Positions 1 to 5,336 of a stretch of 6,287 nucleotides of DNA are shown piece after piece. Source of the DNA: an uncultured Aliiroseovarius sp. (lineage in GTDB: Bacteria; Pseudomonadota; Alphaproteobacteria; Rhodobacterales; Rhodobacteraceae); NCBI GenBank assembly GCA_938023895.1, contig CALJDH010000293.1, forward strand, positions 1 to 6,287, read 5' to 3'. How positions within the stretch are numbered: position 1 is the stretch's first letter; every line of letters starts with the position of its first letter. Under the pieces are notes generated by a model. The model saw nothing but the letters and a program-made list of their open reading frames with translations. It was not told where the DNA came from and did no database searches. A program made the position numbers and the translations under genes.

Positions 1-1020
1 GGGCAGGGCGCAGAACTGGCCGTGGATCACCTGCGCCGCACCGCCATTCGCGCCAACCACTCGGCCACGCACCTGCTGCACGAGGCGCTGCGCAACGAAC
101 TGGGCGAACATGTGGCTCAGCGCGGGTCGCTGAATGCCGACGACCGTCTGCGCTTTGACTTCAGCCACAATAAGGCCGTCACCCCGCAGGAACTGGGCAA
201 CATCGCCCGCGAGGTGAACACCTATATCCGCCAAAACACGCGGGTTGAAACCCGGATCATGACCCCGGATGACGCGCGTGACATGGGTGCACAGGCGCTG
301 TTTGGCGAAAAATACGGGGATGAGGTCCGCGTGGTCTCGATGGGCCATGCGGCGACCGGAAAGGGTGCGGGTGGCGAAACCTATTCGATCGAGCTGTGCG
401 GCGGTACGCATGTCAAACAGACCGGCGACATCGGCATTTGCGTGATCCTGTCAGAAGGCGCGTCTGCTGCGGGCATTCGCCGGATCGAGGCGCTGACCGG
501 CAAAGCCGCTGTGGCGCATATCGAAGCAGAAGCGGCGCGTGGTGCTGAACTGCAGGGCATGCTGAAGGCAAAGCCGGAAGACGTCGTGGACCGCGTGAAA
601 GGTCTGATGGATGAACGCAAAGCGCTGCAAGCCGAGATTTCAAACCTGAAGCGTGAACTGGCCAAAGCGGCTGGTGCGGGCGCCGAAGCGAAAGAGATCA
701 ACGGCGTTAAATTCCTGGCTATGTCAATCTCTGGCGTGGGGGGAAAAGACCTGCAAGCGCTTGTGAATGAACAGAAAGACGTGCTGGGATCCGGTGCGGT
801 TCTGATCATCTCGGACAATGACGGTAAGGTGGCTGTGGCCGCTGGCGTCACCTCGGACTTGACGGACAACCTGTCGGCTGTGGACCTGGTGAAGGCTGCT
901 GTGCCGGAGCTGGGCGGCAAGGGTGGCGGTGGCCGTCCCGAGCTTGCCCAAGGTGGCGGCGCAGATGCGTCGAAAGCGGATGAAGCGATCAAGGCAGCCG
1001 AGGCAGCCATTGCGGGCTAA
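1..1020 (+). CDS. alaS: Alanyl-tRNA synthetase, C-terminal part (5' end outside the window)
   Basis: AlaS charges tRNA-Ala with alanine in the cytoplasm and edits mischarged Ser/Gly-tRNA. Only the last 339 residues are present, open from base 1 in frame 1; the family is usually about 870-890 residues, so the catalytic domain lies upstream. The fragment starts in the editing domain. The zinc-binding set is intact: H20 and H24 (HSATH) with C133 and H137 (CGGTH). The SxxGIRRIEA segment follows at about residues 151-164. A charged, probably coiled-coil stretch spans about 170-225. The C-terminal DHHA1/C-Ala domain follows, with the glycine-rich signature [16 protein letters not shown] at about 305-320. 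The GTG at 22 is an internal valine codon, not a start. A strong hairpin with a T-run follows the TAA stop. Identification is firm from these motifs. Confidence 0.97.
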   Translation, partial: GQGAELAVDHLRRTAIRANHSATHLLHEALRNELGEHVAQRGSLNADDRLRFDFSHNKAVTPQELGNIAREVNTYIRQNTRVETRIMTPDDARDMGAQALFGEKYGDEVRVVSMGHAATGKGAGGETYSIELCGGTHVKQTGDIGICVILSEGASAAGIRRIEALTGKAAVAHIEAEAARGAELQGMLKAKPEDVVDRVKGLMDERKALQAEISNLKRELAKAAGAGAEAKEINGVKFLAMSISGVGGKDLQALVNEQKDVLGSGAVLIISDNDGKVAVAAGVTSDLTDNLSAVDLVKAAVPELGGKGGGGRPELAQGGGADASKADEAIKAAEAAIAG

Positions 1021-1044
1021 ACCACCCTTTCCAAACACAAAAAG

Positions 1045-1078
1045 GCCGCGTATCGTTCCCCCGATACGCGGCTTTTTT
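1045..1078 (+). terminator. Intrinsic terminator after alaS, abutting the next gene's RBS
   Basis: A perfect 11-bp stem (gccgcgtatcg at 1045-1055 paired with 1062-1072) has a 6-nt loop (ttcccc) and is followed by six T residues (1073-1078). An A-run at 1039-1043 can pair with the T-run, so the element could also act on the other strand. It is a textbook factor-independent terminator for alaS. It ends only 17 bp before the DUF1330 start codon, leaving no room for a promoter in between. Confidence 0.92.
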
Positions 1079-1095
1079 CGTTAAGGAGACCCCTC

Positions 1096-1383
1096 ATGCC
1101 CGCCCTTTGGATTGCTCACGTCACCGTCACCGATGAAGAGGCTTATGGCAAATATGCCAAGCTGGCCGGTCCCGCCGTTGCCAAACATGGCGGCAAGTTT
1201 ATCGCTCGCGGTGGCCGCTATGTGCAGCTTGAGGGCAAAGACCGCCCGCGCAATGTGGTCGCGAAGTTCGGTAGCGTCGAGGCAGCCGAGGCCTGCTATC
1301 ATTCGCCCGAATACCAAGAGGCACTCAGCCATGCGCGCAATGCGTCAGAACGCGAGTTGTTGATCGTCGAAACAGATGAATAA
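1096..1383 (+). CDS. DUF1330 family small protein
   Basis: This is a 95-residue protein of the DUF1330 family, which adopts a dimeric ferredoxin-like alpha/beta-barrel fold. The family has no settled biochemical role. Recognisable features are the N-terminal strand (LWIAHVTVTD, residues 4-13), the Y17/Y20 helix, the conserved block HGGKFIARGG (31-40), the central strand PRNVVAKF (51-58), and the helix starting YHSPEYQEA (68-76) with a following arginine (R81). Length is normal for the family and there is no signal peptide or membrane segment, so it should be cytoplasmic. The start is fixed by a clear Shine-Dalgarno sequence, aaggag at 1083-1088, 7 bp before ATG. It follows alaS by 75 bp, a gap mostly filled by the alaS terminator, so expression may depend on readthrough or on a promoter inside the alaS 3' end. 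Confidence 0.9.
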   Translation: MPALWIAHVTVTDEEAYGKYAKLAGPAVAKHGGKFIARGGRYVQLEGKDRPRNVVAKFGSVEAAEACYHSPEYQEALSHARNASERELLIVETDE

Positions 1384-1411
1384 TCTGCAATAAGGCGCTG
1401 TTGTAAAAGAA

Positions 1412-1431
1412 AAGGGGCCTTTCGGCCCCTT
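1412..1431. terminator. Bidirectional terminator between DUF1330 and typA
   Basis: An 8-bp perfect stem (aaggggcc at 1412-1419 paired with ggcccctt at 1424-1431) has a 4-nt loop (tttc). The plus-strand tail is ccttttatt; the minus-strand tail reads ttcttttac. Both convergent genes (DUF1330 ending at 1383, typA ending at 1436) can therefore terminate here. The typA stop codon lies inside the plus-strand T-rich tail. Confidence 0.9.
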
Positions 1432-1435
1432 CCTT

Positions 1436-3256
1436 TTATTGTGCAGCTTTCGCCATCCGCTTGCGTTCATGCGGGTCCAGATAGCGTTTGCGCAGGCGCA
1501 CGCTGTTGGGGGTGACTTCCACCAGTTCGTCGTCGTTGATATAGGCGATGGCCTCTTCCAGCGACAGGGTGACGGGGGTGGTCAGGCGGACCGCTTCGTC
1601 GGTGCCCGAAGCACGTACGTTGGTCAGCTTCTTGCCTTTCAGCGGGTTAACTTCCAGATCGTTTTCACGCGAGTGTTCGCCGATGATCATGCCCTGATAG
1701 ACATCAACCTGCGCGCCGATGAACATCTTGCCGCGATCTTCCAGGTTCCACAGGGCGAACGCGACTGACTGGCCATTCTCCATTGAGATCAGAACGCCAG
1801 CACGACGGCCCGGGATCGAACCTTTATGCGGGGCCCAGCCGTGGAACACGCGGTTCAGAACGCCGGTGCCGCGCGTGTCGGTCAGGAATTCGCCGTGATA
1901 GCCGATCAGGCCACGCGAAGGCACATGGCCGATGATGCGGGTTTTGCCAGCACCTGCGGGGCGCATCTCGACCAGTTCGCCTTTACGCGCGCCGGTCAGT
2001 TTCTCGATCACAGCGCCCGAGTAATCGTCATCCACGTCGATGGTGACTTCCTCGATCGGTTCTACCTTTACGCCGTTTTCTTCGCGCATGATCACCTGCG
2101 GGCGCGAGATCGACAGCTCGAACCCTTCGCGGCGCATGTTTTCGATCAGAACGCCCATCTGCAGTTCGCCACGGCCCGAAACCTCGAAAGCCTCGCCGCC
2201 CGGTGTGTCTTCGATCTTGATGGCAACGTTCGATTCAGCCTCTTTCATCAGGCGGTCACGGATGACACGCGACTGGACTTTCTTGCCGTCACGACCAGCC
2301 AAGGGGCTGTCGTTGATGCCAAAGGTCACAGTGATTGTGGGCGGGTCAATCGGTTGGGCGTCCAGAGGAGTATCAACCGCCAGTGCGCAAATTGTGTCGG
2401 CCACGGTGGCTTTCGCCATGCCCGCGATGGACACGATGTCACCGGCCTGTGCTTCTTCGATGTCAGCTTCTTCCAGACCGCGGAAAGCGCGGATTTTGGT
2501 GACGCGGAACTGTTCGATCTTTTGGCCGATGCGGCTCAGGGCTTGCACGGTGGCGCCCACTTTCAGCGTGCCGCTTTCTACGCGGCCGGTCAGGATACGG
2601 CCCACGAACGGGTCGGACCCCAGCGTGGTGGCCAGCATGCGGAAATCTTCATCCTGACGCGCGACCTGCTTGGGGGCAGGGACGTGGTTGACGATCAGGT
2701 CAAACAGCGCGTGCAGGTCTTTGCGCGGGCCGTCCAGCTCGTGATCAGCCCAGCCCGAACGGCCTGAGGCATACATGTGCGGGAAGTCCAGCTGGTCTTC
2801 GTTGGCTTCAAGGTTGGCAAACAGGTCAAAGCATTCGTCCAGCGCGCGGTCAGGCTCGGCATCGGGCTTGTCGACCTTGTTCAGAACCACGATCGGGCGC
2901 AGGCCCAGCGCCAGCGCTTTCGAGGTTACAAATTTGGTCTGCGGCATCGGGCCTTCGGCGGCATCCACCAGCAGAACAACGCCGTCCACCATCGACAGGA
3001 TGCGCTCGACCTCGCCGCCGAAATCGGCGTGGCCGGGGGTGTCAACGATGTTGATGCGGGTATTTTTCCATTCAACCGAAGTCGGCTTGGCGAAAATCGT
3101 GATGCCACGCTCGCGTTCAATCGCGTCATTGTCCATGGCGCGTTCGGCCACAGCCTGGTTTTCCCGGAACGCGCCGGATTGTTTCAGAAGCTCGTCAACA
3201 AGGGTCGTTTTGCCGTGGTCAACGTGTGCGATGATCGCAATATTGCGCAGGTCCAT
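1436..3256 (-). CDS. typA: Translational GTPase TypA/BipA
   Basis: TypA (BipA) is a ribosome-binding GTPase of the EF-G/LepA superfamily, linked to 50S assembly and to stress and cold adaptation. All G motifs are present: G1 AHVDHGKT (residues 10-17), G2 RGITI (50-54), G3 DTPGH (72-76), G4 NKVD (126-129) and G5 around ASGRSG (163-168). The EF-Tu-like domain II follows (about 205-290), then EF-G-like domain III with GRGELQMGVLIENMRREG (361-378), the EF-G domain V-like part (about 395-475) and the TypA-specific C-terminal domain (about 480-606). The chosen start is ATG at 3256, giving 606 residues, normal for the family. An in-frame GTG three codons upstream (3265) is rejected because it lies within the good Shine-Dalgarno sequence aaggtgg, which is 5 nt before the ATG. 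The gene ends in a shared terminator with DUF1330. I see no confident promoter in the 102 bp upstream. Confidence 0.98.
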   Translation of the reverse strand: MDLRNIAIIAHVDHGKTTLVDELLKQSGAFRENQAVAERAMDNDAIERERGITIFAKPTSVEWKNTRINIVDTPGHADFGGEVERILSMVDGVVLLVDAAEGPMPQTKFVTSKALALGLRPIVVLNKVDKPDAEPDRALDECFDLFANLEANEDQLDFPHMYASGRSGWADHELDGPRKDLHALFDLIVNHVPAPKQVARQDEDFRMLATTLGSDPFVGRILTGRVESGTLKVGATVQALSRIGQKIEQFRVTKIRAFRGLEEADIEEAQAGDIVSIAGMAKATVADTICALAVDTPLDAQPIDPPTITVTFGINDSPLAGRDGKKVQSRVIRDRLMKEAESNVAIKIEDTPGGEAFEVSGRGELQMGVLIENMRREGFELSISRPQVIMREENGVKVEPIEEVTIDVDDDYSGAVIEKLTGARKGELVEMRPAGAGKTRIIGHVPSRGLIGYHGEFLTDTRGTGVLNRVFHGWAPHKGSIPGRRAGVLISMENGQSVAFALWNLEDRGKMFIGAQVDVYQGMIIGEHSRENDLEVNPLKGKKLTNVRASGTDEAVRLTTPVTLSLEEAIAYINDDELVEVTPNSVRLRKRYLDPHERKRMAKAAQ

Positions 3257-3349
3257 AAGGGCCACCTTCGAAAGAAAAGGGATAAGTTAGGGCGCGCATA
3301 GCCCGGTTAGGACGTGATTGCCAGTAGAAATGCGCGCGGGCGCGGGTAT

Positions 3350-3390
3350 TTCGCCTGTTCAGTGCTGAGCTGACTGCGAAAACAGGTGAA
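3350..3390. repeat. Imperfect inverted repeat across the emrE stop codon
   Basis: ttcgcctgtt (3350-3359) is complementary to aacaggtgaa (3381-3390) at 9 of 10 positions. An inner CAGT/ACTG pair (3360-3363 with 3373-3376) extends the stem after a 4-nt bulge. The structure straddles the emrE stop codon (3359-3361). No T-run follows on the minus strand, so it is not a canonical terminator; it may act as a 3' mRNA structure or be fortuitous. Confidence 0.4.
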
Positions 3391-3688
3391 TGATCAGAAT
3401 GCCACCAAGGATCATCGCCAGACCCAAAAGGGCGGGCAGGTCGAGTTTTTGGCCAAACAGCGCATATCCAATACCCGCGATCAGCACGATCCCCAGCCCC
3501 GACCAGATGGCATAGGCCACGCCCACGGCCATGTATTTCAGCGCCCAACCCAGCAGGAAGAAGCTGATCCCATAGGCGACAACCACGGTCAGCGACGGCC
3601 CAAGCCGCGAGAATTGCTGGCTGGCTTGCAGGGCGGTGGTACCGATGGTTTCGGCAATGACGGCGAGGATCAGGATCAGATAGGGCAT
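3359..3688 (-). CDS. emrE: EmrE-type small multidrug resistance (SMR) efflux transporter
   Basis: This 109-residue, four-helix inner-membrane protein matches EmrE along its whole length. SMR proteins work as antiparallel dimers that exchange protons for hydrophobic cations such as quaternary ammonium compounds. The essential membrane glutamate is E13 (AETIGTT, 12-18), equivalent to EmrE E14. Y39, Y59 and W62 (AYAIWSGLGIVL, 58-69) match the EmrE substrate-site residues Y40, Y60 and W63. The FGQKLDLPA loop (78-86) and the C-terminal SQSAQH tail also resemble EmrE. The AYAIWSG motif favours the Qac/EmrE subtype over the guanidinium (SugE/Gdx) subtype. Predicted helices are at about 3-20, 31-52, 57-76 and 84-103. 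The start is ATG at 3688; no strong Shine-Dalgarno sequence is visible. An Lrp/AsnC-family regulator gene lies 56 bp upstream on the same strand, and typA lies 102 bp downstream. The substrate is not determinable from sequence. Confidence 0.94.
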   Translation of the reverse strand: MPYLILILAVIAETIGTTALQASQQFSRLGPSLTVVVAYGISFFLLGWALKYMAVGVAYAIWSGLGIVLIAGIGYALFGQKLDLPALLGLAMILGGILIIHLFSQSAQH

Positions 3689-3731
3689 AGCTTTGCTTTC
3701 GATGTCGAGGATGTTCTAGATCGCCAACTTC

Positions 3732-3764
3732 GGACTGTCAGTCCTCAAAGCGACAGTTCTGTCG
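3732..3764. promoter_or_regulatory. Two adjacent palindromes at the regulator/emrE junction
   Basis: ggactgtcagtcc (3732-3744) is a perfect palindrome around a central T and touches the regulator stop codon. cgacagttctgtcg (3751-3764) is a perfect 6-bp inverted repeat with a 2-bp centre, inside the last regulator codons. Both fit the pattern sGACwG-N(1-2)-CwGTCs, with centres about 19-20 bp apart, close to two helical turns. They lie 44-76 bp upstream of the emrE start codon. A pair of protein-binding sites for emrE control is the likeliest reading. RNA hairpins are an alternative, since ACTGTC in one can also pair with GACAGT in the other. Confidence 0.5.
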
Positions 3765-4203
3765 TTTCCTTCAACTCTTCCATGACGAAGCTAGCAGACA
3801 CATCACTCAGATCGACTTTCTCGATCAGCCGCTGATAGAGCGCGTCATAGTCCTTCACATCATTCACCCGCGCGTGGATCAGGTAGTCCAGATCGCCGGT
3901 CATGCGATAGGCGCCGAGGATCTCGGGCATCAATTTCACGGCGCGCGCAAATTTTGCCAGCCAGTCCGGGTCGTGACTCGAGGTGCGGACTTGAATGAAG
4001 ACGGACAGACCCAACCCCAATTTCTGCGGATCCAAAAGCGCGACGCGTTTTCGAATAATCCCGCTTTCTTGAAGGATCCGCACCCGCCGCCAGCAGGCAT
4101 TGCGCGACAGGCCCACCTTTGCGCCCAAATCCTCAAGGCTTTGGTCCGCGTCCTGTTGCAGGGCGCTCAGGATTTTTCGATCTAGTGTGTCAAAATTGTG
4201 CAT
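3745..4203 (-). CDS. Lrp/AsnC family transcriptional regulator
   Basis: This 152-residue protein has the standard Lrp/AsnC layout and is close to the usual length of about 150-160. The N-terminal winged helix-turn-helix comprises LDRKILSALQQDADQSLEDL (about 7-26), GLSRNACWRRVRILQESGII (31-50) and the wing RKRVALLD (51-58). The C-terminal RAM (ligand-binding, oligomerising) domain covers about 67-145 and has the typical GDLDYLIHARV segment (103-113). Such proteins form dimers or octamers that sense amino acids or other small molecules. The effector and targets cannot be read from the sequence. The start is ATG at 4203; the Shine-Dalgarno signal is weak. AT-rich inverted repeats cover the start codon, suggesting autoregulation. 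The emrE-type gene 56 bp downstream on the same strand is a plausible target or co-transcribed partner (inference). Confidence 0.95.
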   Translation of the reverse strand: MHNFDTLDRKILSALQQDADQSLEDLGAKVGLSRNACWRRVRILQESGIIRKRVALLDPQKLGLGLSVFIQVRTSSHDPDWLAKFARAVKLMPEILGAYRMTGDLDYLIHARVNDVKDYDALYQRLIEKVDLSDVSASFVMEELKETTELSL

Positions 4204-4227
4204 AATTTACATATAGAGGGAAATTAT
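4193..4227. promoter_or_regulatory. Candidate operator: AT-rich inverted repeats over the regulator start
   Basis: aaattgtgcataattt (4193-4208) is a 16-bp palindrome with one mismatched pair and contains the regulator's start codon (4201-4203). Its right half also forms a perfect 7-bp inverted repeat, ataattt (4202-4208) with aaattat (4221-4227), whose arms are 19 bp apart. Three AAATT/AATTT half-sites are thus spaced on about one face of the helix. Lrp/AsnC proteins bind AT-rich degenerate palindromes and often repress their own genes, so an autoregulatory operator is a reasonable inference. AT-rich chance symmetry remains possible. Confidence 0.45.
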
Positions 4228-4317
4228 CACAAGAAACAACGCATACTGCGAGGGTTTGGGAAAATATCTGCTTACTTGTAGGGCATTCTTTTTTGTACAC
4301 ACTCACGGAGAAGCGCG
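4204..4317. other. Divergent intergenic region (Lrp-type regulator / DUF6356)
   Basis: These 114 bp separate the minus-strand regulator gene from the plus-strand DUF6356 gene, so promoters for both should lie here. The stretch is visibly more AT-rich than its surroundings. On the minus strand TTGTTT and TATATG with an 18-bp spacer form a weak -35/-10 pair. No convincing sigma-70 pair is seen on the plus strand. TGTACA at 4294-4299 is a small palindrome just upstream of the DUF6356 ribosome binding site. The promoter assignments are tentative. Confidence 0.4.
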
Positions 4318-4524
4318 ATGATCAGCAAGGTATTTCTTGACCACCCGAACTCAGTAGATGAGACCTACTTGGAACACGCCCGATTTGCGGCCACGTTCAG
4401 CTTTTGGCTCTTTATGGCGGCAGGTGCTGCCCTTATACATGCCATCATTCCGGTGGCGTTTGAGAAGACTGGCAGCCGTATCATCGCGCGACTATACGCA
4501 AAGACCCACAATCGCGGCCAATAA
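4318..4524 (+). CDS. DUF6356 family single-pass membrane miniprotein
   Basis: This 68-residue protein resembles DUF6356, a small alphaproteobacterial family of unknown function. The N-terminal motif FLDHPNSVDETYLEH (6-20) is the most recognisable part. A hydrophobic helix runs from about 23 to 47 and contains a conserved-looking HAIIP (41-45), so a histidine and a proline lie near the membrane exit. The C-terminal tail is basic (FEKTGSRIIARLYAKTHNRG), which by the positive-inside rule suggests a cytoplasmic C-terminus. The start ATG at 4318 is supported by ggag at 4307-4310, 7 bp upstream. The amidotransferase gene follows after 35 bp on the same strand, so the two are probably co-transcribed. 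The family assignment rests on remembered motif similarity; the function is unknown. Confidence 0.82.
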   Translation: MISKVFLDHPNSVDETYLEHARFAATFSFWLFMAAGAALIHAIIPVAFEKTGSRIIARLYAKTHNRGQ

Positions 4525-4559
4525 GCCCGACGGGCTAAACTGGAAGGCAAGGGGGCAAT

Positions 4560-5336
4560 ATGTGCCGTTGGGCAGCCTATCTGGGCGCACCTATTTTCAT
4601 GGAAGAGGTCGTGGTCCAGCCCGGCCATTCGTTGATCCAGCAAAGTCAAGAAGCGGAAGAGGCGAAAACCGCCATTAACGCCGATGGGTTTGGCGTTGCA
4701 TGGTATGATCACCGGCCTGAACCGGGGCTTTACCGTGACGTGTTGCCTGCGTGGTCGGACCCGAACCTACGCGCCATAGCGCATCAGGTGAAGTCGCGGC
4801 TGTTTCTAGCACATGTGCGCGCGTCCACCGGATCTGCCACCAGTCGAAACAACTGTCATCCCTTCGCGCACAAGCAATGGAGCTTCATGCATAACGGCCA
4901 AATCGGCGGGTTCGAGCAGTTCCGCAAGCGGGCGGACATGCTGATCCCGGACGCGCTTTATGGCAAACGGCAAGGGGCAACGGACAGCGAAGTGCTGTTC
5001 TTGCTGACGCTGGAGGCGATGGAGCAAGGGGCAAGCGTGCCGCAGGCCATGGAGCGCGCGACACGGGCGCTGTTGGATCTATCACGGGAATACGGCTATG
5101 CGCCGCATCTGCGCCTGTCTGCCGCCATGTCTGACGGCACTACCTTGTGGGCTGCCCGTTGCGCGTCGGATCAATATGCGCCCTCTGTCTATTATCGCTG
5201 GTCGGAAAGTCGGCAGGGGTGGGCCGTGGTGTCCGAGCCTCTGGATCAGACCGAGGATGATTGGATCTGTCTGCAACCCGGTCACATCGCGCAGTTTCAC
5301 GGGCGCGATGTGACGGTGGTGCCGTTTCAGCCTTAG
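4560..5336 (+). CDS. Class II glutamine amidotransferase, YafJ/EgtC-like
   Basis: This is a 258-residue N-terminal-nucleophile (Ntn) glutamine amidotransferase domain with nothing fused to it. C2 directly after the initiator Met is the expected nucleophile once Met is removed. Other family signatures are DGFGVAWYD (42-50), the glutamine-binding arginine region HVRAST (85-90), NNCHPF (97-102), the oxyanion segment MHNGQI (110-115) and ATDSEVLF (140-147). The length fits YafJ-type stand-alone proteins (about 255). Relatives include EgtC, which removes a gamma-glutamyl group in ergothioneine synthesis, and yeast Dug3 in glutathione breakdown. No other ergothioneine or glutathione gene is present in the window, so the substrate is unknown. 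The start ATG at 4560 follows a purine-rich aaggggg at 4549-4555. The stop codon overlaps that of the convergent crotonase gene by 4 bp, and a perfect 12-bp inverted repeat lies in the last codons. Confidence 0.92.
   Translation: MCRWAAYLGAPIFMEEVVVQPGHSLIQQSQEAEEAKTAINADGFGVAWYDHRPEPGLYRDVLPAWSDPNLRAIAHQVKSRLFLAHVRASTGSATSRNNCHPFAHKQWSFMHNGQIGGFEQFRKRADMLIPDALYGKRQGATDSEVLFLLTLEAMEQGASVPQAMERATRALLDLSREYGYAPHLRLSAAMSDGTTLWAARCASDQYAPSVYYRWSESRQGWAVVSEPLDQTEDDWICLQPGHIAQFHGRDVTVVPFQP
5281..5314. repeat. Perfect 12-bp inverted repeat in the amidotransferase 3' end
   Basis: gtcacatcgcgc (5281-5292) is the exact reverse complement of gcgcgatgtgac (5303-5314), with a 10-nt loop. It encodes residues around GHIAQFHGRDVT of the amidotransferase and ends 22 bp before its stop codon and 19 bp before the convergent crotonase stop. 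There is no other hairpin between these two convergent genes. Neither strand shows a T-run after it, so it is not a canonical intrinsic terminator. It may stop transcription with Rho or protect mRNA 3' ends. Confidence 0.7.

Noticed and set aside
381..1010. Minus-strand open frame (209 codons) opposite alaS
   Set aside because: Low-complexity Ala/Ser/Pro-rich translation from a GC-rich antisense frame, within the well-identified alaS coding region.
1826..2767. Long plus-strand open frame (313 codons) opposite typA
   Set aside because: It lies fully antisense to a gene with all TypA motifs. GC-rich codon bias opens such frames, and its translation shows no recognisable domain.
3257..3358. typA promoter or terminator in the 102-bp gap upstream of typA
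   Set aside because: CTGGCA and CTATGC on the minus strand are 17 bp apart but match consensus poorly. The GC-rich cgcgcgggcgcg has no T-run. Neither is strong enough to list.
4524..4536. Small palindrome agcccgacgggct after the DUF6356 stop as a terminator
   Set aside because: Only 5 bp can form with a realistic loop and no T-run follows; the next gene begins 24 bp later, so co-transcription is more likely.
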